Shown here: piece by piece, positions 16,460-24,288 of the stretch
Layout of the letters: every line of letters starts with the position of its first letter
Position numbering within the stretch: the first letter of the stretch is position 1
Source: an uncultured Brevibacillus sp.
Lineage (GTDB): Bacteria; Bacillota; Bacilli; Brevibacillales; Brevibacillaceae
Length of the DNA: 64,000 nt
Assembly (NCBI RefSeq): GCF_947502445.1
Contig: NZ_CANMZW010000027.1
Span: forward strand, 1-64,000
Direction of reading: 5' to 3'
Notes under the pieces: generated by a model
The model's input: the letters and a program-made list of their open reading frames with translations, nothing else
What the model was told of the DNA's origin: nothing
Database searches by the model: none
Position numbers and translations under genes: made by a program

Positions 16460-16822
16460 ATGGGAAAGGAAGGGGCACAACATATGACTAGCAGAATAGA
16501 AAACCCATTTTCGATGCGATTTGTATTGCCGGAGCAACGGGAATTGTACTTACAGATGAAGCAAGACGATGAACTGGTACCAATGCCGAGCCTTGACCAG
16601 GACGAATTGGACTCATTTCACTATATGATTCGTGATTCGGCTCGAGAAGATTACGCGATCGCCGTTTCCTGGTGGGAGCCTGCAAAACAAGAACGAGGGA
16701 ACATCTGCACCATATGGGGTGTTGTGAGATGGATCGACCAGAATGGAAGGCGGATCAAATTAGTGAACGATGAGGAGAGCCTATGGATCTACATGGACCA
16801 GATAACAAATGTAAAATCATAA
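16460..16822 (+). CDS. YolD-like protein (SOS-associated)
   Basis: The 120-residue YolD-family protein has the family opening around FSMRFVLPEQREL and the C-terminal pattern of GVVRWIDQNGRRIKLVNDEESLWIYMDQI. YolD proteins usually accompany a Y-family polymerase (UvrX type) in SOS-induced operons; no polymerase gene follows here. AAGGAG lies 12 bases before the ATG at 16460, and an alternative ATG at 16484 also has a purine-rich site. Its upstream promoter has a LexA box. Confidence 0.75.
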   Translation: MGKEGAQHMTSRIENPFSMRFVLPEQRELYLQMKQDDELVPMPSLDQDELDSFHYMIRDSAREDYAIAVSWWEPAKQERGNICTIWGVVRWIDQNGRRIKLVNDEESLWIYMDQITNVKS

Positions 16823-16890
16823 GAACTGTGGATGAAATACAGTTAACTTTAGTTTGTATACAAACATAGAAGGATAACCGTATGCTAAAT

Positions 16891-16995
16891 TTGCCCATTG
16901 TAATAACCTTCTTATTCGTTGATAGAACGCCGTATGCGATGAAAATCGCCCGTACGGTGTAGGCTCGTCCGAAAACGGAAACGTTAGGCGAGAAT
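16891..16995 (+). ncRNA. Group II intron domain V-VI module, copy 2 (no intron body)
   Basis: It has the same architecture as copy 1: TTGCCCATTGTAA boundary at 16891-16903, domain V at 16925-16960 with a CGC triad, and a domain VI-like hairpin at 16963-16994. Differences from copy 1 keep pairing or sit in loops: the apical AAAG versus AAAA, T-A versus T-G in the CTCGT stem, and CC-GAAA-GG versus CCG-AAAA-CGG. That suggests selection on RNA structure rather than plain duplication. Confidence 0.75.
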
Positions 16996-17665
16996 AGCGG
17001 AGATATAAAAGCACCAGAATTGGTTGGGGACGTGGGGGTGAGCATATACGGACAAGGAGCAGTACGTATTACTTCTGAATTTGATGAACCAATTAAAGGA
17101 TTCCAGCTGCAATATGTGAGTCCCGACTTAGTCGAAAATGATATTCAAATTGAAGATTTATCTACTGGACGGGGGACCTATACGTGGAAAGAAAAAGGAG
17201 GATCTCCTGACTCAACCTCCATTTTTTCAAAGGAAGCCGAGGAGAACGGTCGCTATGACATTTATAAATGCCAAAGACCAGATGAAACCTTTTATGAATT
17301 GAGACTGAGTGTAGTTGGCAACAAAGTTTCTATCGTTTTCCTAAATCCAGGTGGAATGGATGACGAGACATATCAAAGAGCAGTTGAAATGCTGATTGAG
17401 CATCCTTCCACGCATCTAAAGGTAAAGGATGAGGCCGGTAATCTCTCTGGATTTAGAGTTGCCAAATATCTCCTTCGTCAAGGTAGTCGATGGAGCGCCT
17501 TCTAGTTTTAGCAACTTTGATGACGCTGTTGAAGTAGACATAGAAGCTCTGGTACAACTGGAGGACGCACAAGGAAATAGAACGCCTCTTTACCCACGAA
17601 AAAGAACAATCCCTCAGGATTTTCTCCTAAGGGATTGTTCGTCATTCGGAGCGAGGATAGCTTAG
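16996..17665 (+). pseudogene. Candidate 3' exon 2, frameshifted
   Basis: The frame is open from AGC at 16996, at the same phase relative to the module as in exon 1, and runs to a stop at 17505. Around 17435-17445 a good reading frame continues in the next phase (from SLDLELPNISFVKVVDG to a stop at 17665), so the original product of about 220 residues appears split by one frameshift. The first part has beta-rich text (ITSEFDEPIKGFQLQYVS, YELRLSVVGNKVSIVFLNPGG). No family is recognised. There is no good start or ribosome-binding site near the 5' end (TTG at 17020 only). Confidence 0.5.
17604..17640 (+). terminator. Long hairpin at the end of exon 2
   Basis: GAACAATCCCT and AGGGATTGTTC form an 11-bp stem extended by CAGGA with TCCTA. 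There is no clear T-tract. It lies inside the open frame's last codons, so the true coding end may be earlier. Confidence 0.6.
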
Positions 17666-17708
17666 GTCAGCGAATCGATATCGATGACGATAATGGTCGT
17701 TCCGGCAA

Positions 17709-18266
17709 TTACCATAGGTAGCGATAATAAGCAAAAAACTCTCTCACTAATGAATAAATGTCCCGCAGATCAAAAAATTCGGCATGTGCAGAAGAGACGC
17801 TGCTGATTCCTTCTTTTGAAAAAGCGAGCTTGGTTCTACTGATATGGTAAACCTGCGTAATGATCATTGCTGATTCAAATCCCATTTGCTTCATAATTTC
17901 CTTCGTATTTTTTGCCGTCATTCTAGTATTGATCCCGTTGCTGTCCACAATGATGTTTTCCTCGGAAATTCCATTCGCGATCAAATATTTTTTCATGACC
18001 TGCGCCTCGTCAAAGCCTTCAACACCTACGCCACCACTGACGATAATGTGTTGAAAATATCCGTCTTTGCTTAATTGTACTGCTTTATCGAGTCTGCTTT
18101 TTAGCCGGGCTGACGGTTCCCCATTTAGCTCCACTTTATTTCCCAGCACAACACCGACATCTACTTTAGCAAGCTCATCTGCCATCCCATCAAACGTGAT
18201 GAGAACGATATGTACCAAAAACCAAAGCACGAATATCAATGCAGCTATTTTTCCTTTTCTTTTCAA
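17709..18266 (-). CDS. DUF218 / YdcF-like membrane-anchored protein
   Basis: The 185-residue protein has one N-terminal membrane span (IAALIFVLWFLVHIVLITF) and a DUF218 domain: DVGVVLGNKV, RLDKAVQLSKDGYFQHIIVSGG, and NIIVDSNGINTRMTAKNT. The family includes SanA and YdcF, linked to envelope or cofactor metabolism without a settled reaction. The start is TTG with AGAGGGCG upstream. Confidence 0.85.
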   Translation of the reverse strand: MKRKGKIAALIFVLWFLVHIVLITFDGMADELAKVDVGVVLGNKVELNGEPSARLKSRLDKAVQLSKDGYFQHIIVSGGVGVEGFDEAQVMKKYLIANGISEENIIVDSNGINTRMTAKNTKEIMKQMGFESAMIITQVYHISRTKLAFSKEGISSVSSAHAEFFDLRDIYSLVREFFAYYRYLW

Positions 18267-18381
18267 AGCTCTGCACGCCCTCTATTCATTGACATAATTG
18301 TAAAATTATTTACAATCACAGCGATTCTAGCATGAGTCTATTTACGATTCAAGGTATATATGAACAAAACAGCCGTATTGA

Positions 18382-18418
18382 TAGAACAAAAACCGCCCCT
18401 GCGAGAGAGGCGGTTTGT
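18382..18418 (-). terminator. Terminator of the acetyltransferase-MCP operon
   Basis: On the minus strand AAACCGCC and GGCGGTTT pair around CTCTCTCGCAG, followed by a TTTTG run. Confidence 0.8.
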
Positions 18419-18432
18419 ATATTTCATTTCAC

Positions 18433-19896
18433 TTAATGCAGCGTTCTCAGTTGATGCTCAATCTTTTCAAATCCACTGGATACTTTCACAACTTCATCTT
18501 TTTGCTCCGAAACAAGGACGAGGACATCTTCGAGGCTATCCTTATTCTTGTCGGTAATGTCTGCATTCAGTTCAACCTTGGCACTGACCTCCTGAATCAT
18601 GCTGTGTACATTTACGATGAATTCCTGCAAGTATTTTGTCTTATCGGAGAAGTCTCTCATGTAGTTGTCGACATTGGTGAACATCTCCTGAACCTCAAGG
18701 ATGCCTTCACTGTTTTTCTCAAACGAAACTTGCGATTCAGAGATCATGTCAGATACGCGCCTCATTTTTTCGCGAATCGTCATCAGAAGAGTAGAGATCG
18801 ACTCAGAGGACATCTTGGAAGATTCCGCAAGCTTGCGAACCTCATCCGCAACGACAGCAAATCCGCGTCCATGTTCTCCTGCGCGCGAGGCCTCGATGGT
18901 TGCATTGAGTGCCAACAGGTTAGTTTGTGCAGAAATATCCGAGATTGTTTGAATGATTTTTTCAATCGATGCGGTTTCTTCATACAGCTCTTGAATCAGG
19001 CGATTTGTTCCTTGGATATCGGTGATAAAACGCTCGAAATCATTGCCGATATTGCCGATCCGTTTTCCGCTCTCATGTGTAGCCTCTTTTGTAGATTCCA
19101 CAAATTCATGCATTTCTGTAACGGAACGAGTCATATCCTCGACGCGGCCATTGGTTGAATTCATTTCGTTACGCAGTTCATTCGTGTTGGTGGTTTGAAC
19201 TCCAAACGATTCCATGATCTCCTTGAGGGAAGATACTGTTTCAACAGCCCGAATCGTTACACCATCTGTAACCTTGTTTAAATTCTCCTGATATTCTTGG
19301 ACAGAGTTCAGGGATTGATTGATCTGGTCAAGTACACGCTGCAACGATTCCTTGGACTCAATCGCTTGCTGCTTCTGCAGCTCGCTTTCTTTTTGCAGCT
19401 TGTTATTGAAGAGGGCATGCAGCATACTCGTCAACGATACATAGCAGAACGTCAGAAGATAATAGAGCAAATCGATTGGCGACGATGAGTGGAAGATTGC
19501 ATCACCCTGTGTAAAGAAATAGTAGGTGACGATTCCGAGTGTAGACAAAATAGTTAAGATGTTAATGATTTTATCCTGATAAATCCCCATGACAGCGACA
19601 AAGAACATTCCTAGCAGAACATTGACCATATGGGGATCAAGCTGTAACACTACGAATATGAAGGTGCCGATGACAGCAAAGTTGAAATACTTCATAAATG
19701 CAGCCATTTTGTCCCTGAGACTCGGCAGGTTGGAAATGTAAGTAAATGGCGCCAATACACCGTACAAAATTCCGAGAACAGACAGTACAAAGGAAATCGG
19801 AGCGCCGCCAATAAATATAGTAATGATTTGCACCACTGTAATGATGCTGGCAAAAACGGTAACAACCCAATTATTTCTTCTTCTCAATAGTTCCAT
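18433..19896 (-). CDS. Methyl-accepting chemotaxis protein with six-span membrane sensor
   Basis: The 487-residue chemoreceptor has an N-terminal membrane region of about six helices (residues 8-175), no periplasmic sensor and no HAMP domain. The long cytoplasmic coiled coil follows, with the highly conserved hairpin tip ISAQTNLLALNATIEASRAGE and GRGFAVVADEVRKLAESS near residue 330. It should feed CheA/CheW. It starts one base after the acetyltransferase stop, so the two are coupled. The operon lies behind a c-di-GMP-I riboswitch, tying receptor expression to the motility/biofilm switch. Confidence 0.93.
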   Translation of the reverse strand: MELLRRRNNWVVTVFASIITVVQIITIFIGGAPISFVLSVLGILYGVLAPFTYISNLPSLRDKMAAFMKYFNFAVIGTFIFVVLQLDPHMVNVLLGMFFVAVMGIYQDKIINILTILSTLGIVTYYFFTQGDAIFHSSSPIDLLYYLLTFCYVSLTSMLHALFNNKLQKESELQKQQAIESKESLQRVLDQINQSLNSVQEYQENLNKVTDGVTIRAVETVSSLKEIMESFGVQTTNTNELRNEMNSTNGRVEDMTRSVTEMHEFVESTKEATHESGKRIGNIGNDFERFITDIQGTNRLIQELYEETASIEKIIQTISDISAQTNLLALNATIEASRAGEHGRGFAVVADEVRKLAESSKMSSESISTLLMTIREKMRRVSDMISESQVSFEKNSEGILEVQEMFTNVDNYMRDFSDKTKYLQEFIVNVHSMIQEVSAKVELNADITDKNKDSLEDVLVLVSEQKDEVVKVSSGFEKIEHQLRTLH

Positions 19897-19897
19897 A

Positions 19898-20452
19898 TTA
19901 GCCCACTACCTCAACTTTTATTTGTGAAAACATTGGTGTGTACCATGAATAGTCAGGATGATCTTTATTTACATTTACGTAGGCTTCTTTGAGGTGAAAT
20001 AGCGTAGGGATGGTGTCTGCCCCTTTGTAATAGATCTTCTCTTTTACTTGAGTCGCCCTGACATGATATTTATTATTAATCAATTGAAAAAAGCTCGGAT
20101 CAGCAATCCCAACTGCATGTGTATAGCCATGCTTTTCAGCATAATCTAGCATCAGGGAAATACCCTTTCGCCCAAGTCCGCGATATTCTGGAAGAACAGC
20201 GAGACTATCGAGCTCCATCACCTTCATATCTTCGGTCACAATATCTTCAAACAACGCGCGAATAAACGGAGTTGACTTTGAGTGAGGTGTGAACTCATAC
20301 GTTCCACCTGCTTCACCGTCATCCGCAATTAGTAAGAATAGATCTGAACCATCTTTCGCATATTCCATCTCGAAGCCCATTGAATCCCAAACGGTTTTCT
20401 TGATTTGATGGAATAATGCTAAAGACTCTGCTGAATCTACTTGTTTGTACAT
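19898..20452 (-). CDS. GNAT-family N-acetyltransferase
   Basis: The 184-residue protein has the acetyl-CoA-binding motif A region LAVLPEYRGLGRKGISLMLDYAEKHG near residues 95-120, then the C-terminal NNKYHV strand-turn. The substrate is unknown. It is the first gene after the c-di-GMP riboswitch and is directly joined to the chemoreceptor gene, so it may modify a signalling or surface component (inference). The ATG is at 20452. Confidence 0.82.
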   Translation of the reverse strand: MYKQVDSAESLALFHQIKKTVWDSMGFEMEYAKDGSDLFLLIADDGEAGGTYEFTPHSKSTPFIRALFEDIVTEDMKVMELDSLAVLPEYRGLGRKGISLMLDYAEKHGYTHAVGIADPSFFQLINNKYHVRATQVKEKIYYKGADTIPTLFHLKEAYVNVNKDHPDYSWYTPMFSQIKVEVVG

Positions 20453-20632
20453 TTCGTTTCCACTCCATCATCGTAGTCGTTCTCGTATTTGCTCAGAATA
20501 ACAGCAGACACGGTTGACTTTTTATTTATTGCTTTTCTCTTTTTTCTATAACGTCATTATAAAAGAAGCAGGAAATCGGAAGTTGCTGCAAAACGCATGG
20601 CATTCTCCTTTCCGACAAATGTATGGTTGGGA

Positions 20633-20666
20633 AATAAAAAAGGTTATTCCATAAAATGGAACAACC
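20633..20666 (-). terminator. Riboswitch-controlled terminator
   Basis: On the minus strand GGTTGTTCCA pairs with TGGAATAACC around TTTTA, followed by TTTTTTATTT. It lies about 35 bases after the aptamer and 180 bases before the acetyltransferase start, the expected position of an expression platform. Confidence 0.85.
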
Positions 20667-20701
20667 ACTTTAAGCTAGCTACCAACATCTAAGAATAGGC
20701 A

Positions 20702-20798
20702 TAACGATGTATGGCAACCCGGCTATCATGGTCAAAGACTTTAGACCCGTGGTTTTGCGTCCCCACCTTTCGATGGATTTGCCCTTTTCATTTCGTTG
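20702..20798 (-). promoter_or_regulatory. c-di-GMP-I (GEMM) riboswitch aptamer
   Basis: Read on the minus strand, all hallmark blocks occur in order: AGGGCAAA, a short hairpin with a GAAA loop (CCATCGAAAGGTGG), GGACGCAAA, CCACGGGTCTAAAG, and AGCCGGGTTGCC. AACGA (20794-20797 side) and TCGTT (20703-20707 side) can close P1. A terminator follows. It controls the acetyltransferase-chemoreceptor operon. Confidence 0.93.
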
Positions 20799-20832
20799 AT
20801 GAAAATTGTAAATGGATGTCGAAATATGAAAA

Positions 20833-20861
20833 ATCGTATCCAAAATCAAGAACTTTGTCAA
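20833..20861 (-). promoter_or_regulatory. SigA promoter of the riboswitch transcript
   Basis: On the minus strand TTGACA and TACGAT are 17 bases apart, placing the transcript start about 25 bases before the aptamer. Confidence 0.8.
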
Positions 20862-21133
20862 GTTTTGGTAGGTAGGTTTTACTAATTCTTTATATGTTTG
20901 AGGGGGTCAAAAGAACTTTTCATCAATAAAAGAGATCCTGGAATACTGGTTTCTCAGAGGAGGTAAAAAAAAATCGGAGATAATGTGCTGGAATCGAATT
21001 AATAATATCGCAATTCAGATAAAAAGAGCGGGATGTGCTTGGTATATATATTGACTGCTCATTGTCCAGGTTCTATGATTTGGGGGAGTATGGCTTGCTT
21101 CGCATATTGATAAAAGAGAGAAGGGCGAAAACG

Positions 21134-22729
21134 ATGACAAGAACCATTTATACGAATGGCGTGATTCACACGCTTGATGCGGAAAATCCGCTAGTAGAAA
21201 CAGTGGTAGTGGAAAATGGCAAAATTGCCGATCTCGGTACGCATGACGAGATGATCCTGCAATGGGGCCGTGCGGGTATTCCGGTTGTTGATTTGCAAGG
21301 CAAGATGGCTTCTCCTGGTCTGATTGATAGTCATCTGCATTTGTCGGGAGTAGCCTTTCACTTTTTAGATTTGAATTTAACAGGCGTCAAATCCAAGAAT
21401 GAGATGCTTGAGAAAATAAAAGACAGAGCGGATGAGACCCCTCCCGGGAAGTGGCTGATCGGGATGGGCTGGGACGAAAATTTGTTTGAATCAGGGACAA
21501 TTCCCACGATTGAAGAGCTAGATCAGGTAGCTCCTCATTGTGCCATTTATTTAAAAAGGGTTTGCCATCATGCATTTCTCGTGAATAGCAAGGCGCTGGA
21601 GGTATGCCAGTATCATCCTGCTATCAAGGTACCGACAGGAGGAACTGTCGTTCTTGATCCGCATACGCAAAAGCCAACGGGGCTCTTATTAGAATCGGCA
21701 TCTCAGCTAATCACGAGACACATCCCAGAAAAAACGTACGAGGAATTGAAATTTGCACTGGGACAAGCGATGAAATATGCTGTTAGCTTGGGATTAACAG
21801 GTGTGCATACGAATGATCCCGTTTATTTGGGCGGGCTGGATCAAACGTACCAGATGTATCATGAATTACTGAATGAAGAGGAGTATAGACTGCGCTGCAA
21901 TCTGTTGATTGATTATCCATATCTCAAACGCCTCCAAGAAAAAGGCATGTACGCAGGCTATGGGAATGAAAGACTGCAAATCGGAGCAATCAAAATTTTC
22001 GCAGACGGAGCCTTTGGTAGAAGAACCGCTCTGCTATCTGAGACCTATCATGATGCACCTGGACATTTTGGCAATGCGATGCATGAGCCGGAAACGTTAT
22101 TTACAATGATTAAAGAGGCGAGAGAGCATAAGATGCCGATTGCCGTGCACACCATTGGTGATAAAGCGTTGGCGGATGTATTGGATATCCTCGATCAAAT
22201 GCCAAAAGTGGATTATCGTGATCGCTTGATCCATGTTTCCTTGCTTCGCGAAGACTTAGTGAAGCGATTGGCTGATCCGAGCAGAATAGCTGATATCCAG
22301 CCTAGATTTGTAGTAGGGGACTTCCCATGGGTTAAGGAGCGGGTAGGAGAGCAGCGGGGCGAGTATTTATATGCGTGGAAAAAACTGCTGTCGGCAGGCG
22401 TCTTGTGTGCGGGTGGTTCGGATGCTCCTATCGAACCTCTTGATCCGCTGCTCGGCATCCATGCAGCACTGACACGACGTGCTCCTTCTGAAACCCATAA
22501 CGGCTGGTATGAAAACGAAAAGCTGTCAATGCCAGAAGCACTGCAAGCATTTACAATCGGCGGGGCATATGCTACCAACGAAGAGCAAATCAAAGGGACG
22601 CTCACGCGAGGCAAGCTGGCAGACATGACAGTATATTCGAAAAACCTCTTTTCACTCGAAAATCCGGATGAGCTGCTGGAAACGAAAGCAGAGATGACGA
22701 TCATTGACGGTGAAATTCAAAACGTATGA
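21134..22729 (+). CDS. YtcJ-like amidohydrolase
   Basis: The 531-residue metal-dependent amidohydrolase belongs to the family 3/YtcJ group. The N-terminal beta-sandwich (TNGVIHTLD...VVVENGKI) leads to the metal-binding DSHLHL near residue 65, then IKIFADGAFG, AVHTIGDKA, and GGSDAPIEPLDPL near residue 435. The reaction is hydrolysis of an amide or related bond; the substrate is unknown. The ATG at 21134 fits the family N-terminus and has AAGGG upstream; a longer frame from 21035 does not. Confidence 0.88.
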   Translation: MTRTIYTNGVIHTLDAENPLVETVVVENGKIADLGTHDEMILQWGRAGIPVVDLQGKMASPGLIDSHLHLSGVAFHFLDLNLTGVKSKNEMLEKIKDRADETPPGKWLIGMGWDENLFESGTIPTIEELDQVAPHCAIYLKRVCHHAFLVNSKALEVCQYHPAIKVPTGGTVVLDPHTQKPTGLLLESASQLITRHIPEKTYEELKFALGQAMKYAVSLGLTGVHTNDPVYLGGLDQTYQMYHELLNEEEYRLRCNLLIDYPYLKRLQEKGMYAGYGNERLQIGAIKIFADGAFGRRTALLSETYHDAPGHFGNAMHEPETLFTMIKEAREHKMPIAVHTIGDKALADVLDILDQMPKVDYRDRLIHVSLLREDLVKRLADPSRIADIQPRFVVGDFPWVKERVGEQRGEYLYAWKKLLSAGVLCAGGSDAPIEPLDPLLGIHAALTRRAPSETHNGWYENEKLSMPEALQAFTIGGAYATNEEQIKGTLTRGKLADMTVYSKNLFSLENPDELLETKAEMTIIDGEIQNV

Positions 22730-22751
22730 TAGCTAAATAACGAACAGACTG

Positions 22752-22785
22752 AAAATCCTTGAGTAATCAGGGATTTTTTTTTCGT
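22752..22785 (+). terminator. Terminator of the amidohydrolase
   Basis: AAATCCTTGA and TCAGGGATTT pair around GTAA, with eight T residues following. Confidence 0.88.
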
Positions 22786-22830
22786 TGGGATGCCTCTGGC
22801 GGAGTTACTCGTGTCACGTAGCTGTGGGGG

Positions 22831-23030
22831 AGAGAAGCCTGTTTCCATTCTTCGCTCCGGTCTACGTCCTGCAAGGAAGGGGTGACTGTCCGCTCCGAGC
22901 CGATTCGCGGGGGATTGTAAAAGTGGTAGCCGCTTCGTAGATTATTCAGGGTTACGCTCCTGATACCCGCGAATCGGCTCTCCGCTAAGCAGGACTTCGC
23001 GAGTCGCTCCGCCTGGAAACATGCTTCTCT
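22831..23030. repeat. Large nested fold-back element
   Basis: Three nested inverted-repeat pairs share one axis: AGAGAAGCCTGTTTCC (22831-22846) with GGAAACATGCTTCTCT (23015-23030), GTCCTGC (22866-22872) with GCAGGAC (22989-22995), and a perfect 15-bp pair at 22897-22911 and 22966-22980. No open frame of convincing quality lies inside. It could be a structured RNA, a MITE-like element or a cruciform-forming site. Confidence 0.65.
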
Positions 23031-23097
23031 GGCAAGCTATATCTGCTGCGTCGAGAAAATCACAAAAGAAAAAGCATGTATCAATAGAAAGCTCGCA

Positions 23098-23306
23098 GAG
23101 AAAAAGGGAGAGGGACGCGAAGCTCTTTGGAACACCTACCAAGGCGCAGTGGAAAAAGAGAAACACGCCCTTAGCGTCCAACTTTGAGAAGCCTCCTGAA
23201 TCGACCACTTTTGGACGCGGGTTTCGCTTTTGCAACGGAGCCGTCCAGGGATGACCCGAGAAAGTGTTCCAAGAAGCTGGAGCGTTTTTTCCCTTTTTCT
23301 CCCCAC
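23098..23306 (+). repeat. Fold-back repeat family A, copy 1
   Basis: The outer arms GAGAAAAAGGG and CCCTTTTTCTC pair over 11 bp, and TTGGAACAC with GTGTTCCAA over 9 bp. An inner module pairs GAAAC...GCGTCC with GGACGC...GTTTC. Copy 2 at 26202-26519 has the same order with different bases in the arms. The sequence between 23307 and 23348 is plain intergenic DNA. Confidence 0.7.
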
Positions 23307-23348
23307 CACTGCAGCTCGAATGAAGCAATCCTATTACTTACAGTCTGA

Positions 23349-23377
23349 TTGACAACAAACTCATCCCACTTTATAGT
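23349..23377 (+). promoter_or_regulatory. SigA promoter of the TrmB-AzlCD genes
   Basis: TTGACA (23349-23354) and TATAGT (23372-23377) are 17 bases apart, 30 bases upstream of the regulator start. Confidence 0.75.
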
Positions 23378-23407
23378 GAGTATAACAATAACCACTAAGA
23401 GGTCTAT

Positions 23408-24217
23408 ATGGAAGATATCTATAAAGAGCTGCAAAAGCTCGGCTTTTCGCAATACGAGTGCAAAGCCTACATCAGCTTGCTGAAAAACTCTCCGATCACG
23501 GGCTATGAAATCAGCAAACGCTCAGGTGTACCGCGCTCCATGATTTACGAAGTCATCGGCAAGCTGCTCGATAAAGGGGCCGTTCATACTGTGCCTTCCG
23601 AGCCGGTTACGTACGCGCCGTTGCCAGCCAAGGACTTGATAAGCAGGCTGCGAAACAACTTTGAACAGTCCTTTGATTACTTGGAAAAAAAGCTCTCCGC
23701 CCTGGAAAGTGAGCAGGAAGTAGACGTAATCAGGCGGATTAGCACAGATGAGCATGTCCTCTTGGAAATCACCGAGATGATTGATCAGGCCAAGGAAGAG
23801 CTATGGCTATCGATTTGGGAGCCGCAAGTCGGGTTTATCCAGGAAAGGATAGATCGACGCGTAAAAGAGGGAACCCCCGTCTTTTCCGTCCTGTTTGGAA
23901 AAGCAGAGACACAGGTGGGGATTACCTATCATCACGACTATATGGCGCCAGAGGTAGCCGAAGAGCGAATGGGCGGTCACCTGACGATCGTGGCCAGAGA
24001 CAAGGAAGAGGTACTGATTGCGAACTTTGGACCGAATCGGGTAGCGTGGGCAGTAAAAACCCAAGACCCGGCACTGGTCCTCGTAGCCATCGAATACATT
24101 CGCCATGATATCATGTTTGCAGAAGTGACCAAGGTGCTTGGTCCGGAAAAAGTCGAAGCTCTCTGGAGAAACAAGCCAGATCTTTATCATGTTGTAACAG
24201 GAAAGCGGTTCATCTAA
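23408..24217 (+). CDS. TrmB-family transcriptional regulator
   Basis: The 269-residue regulator has an N-terminal winged helix (LGFSQYECKAYISLLKNSPITGYEISKRSGVPRSMIYEVIGKL) and a C-terminal TrmB ligand-binding-like domain starting near residue 110 (EELWLSIWEPQ). TrmB proteins are best known from archaeal sugar regulation; in Bacillota their ligands vary. It directly precedes azlC, so it may control branched-chain amino acid export (inference). GAGG precedes the ATG. Confidence 0.88.
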   Translation: MEDIYKELQKLGFSQYECKAYISLLKNSPITGYEISKRSGVPRSMIYEVIGKLLDKGAVHTVPSEPVTYAPLPAKDLISRLRNNFEQSFDYLEKKLSALESEQEVDVIRRISTDEHVLLEITEMIDQAKEELWLSIWEPQVGFIQERIDRRVKEGTPVFSVLFGKAETQVGITYHHDYMAPEVAEERMGGHLTIVARDKEEVLIANFGPNRVAWAVKTQDPALVLVAIEYIRHDIMFAEVTKVLGPEKVEALWRNKPDLYHVVTGKRFI

Positions 24218-24288
24218 ATGTGAGCCGCATTTTCTTCCTTGTTTTTATAGTCGTTATTTTACTAACTATCAGGAGAAGAGGGAGCAAG

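Noticed and set aside
18415..19158. 247-codon ORF on the plus strand
   Set aside because: It is antisense to the conserved MCP signalling domain, with no family resemblance or start signal.
20679..20861. 60-codon ORF on the minus strand
   Set aside because: It lies within the c-di-GMP riboswitch aptamer and its promoter, and has no ribosome-binding site.
22942..23452. ORFs of 93-128 codons on the minus strand
   Set aside because: They run through fold-back repeats and have no recognisable protein features.
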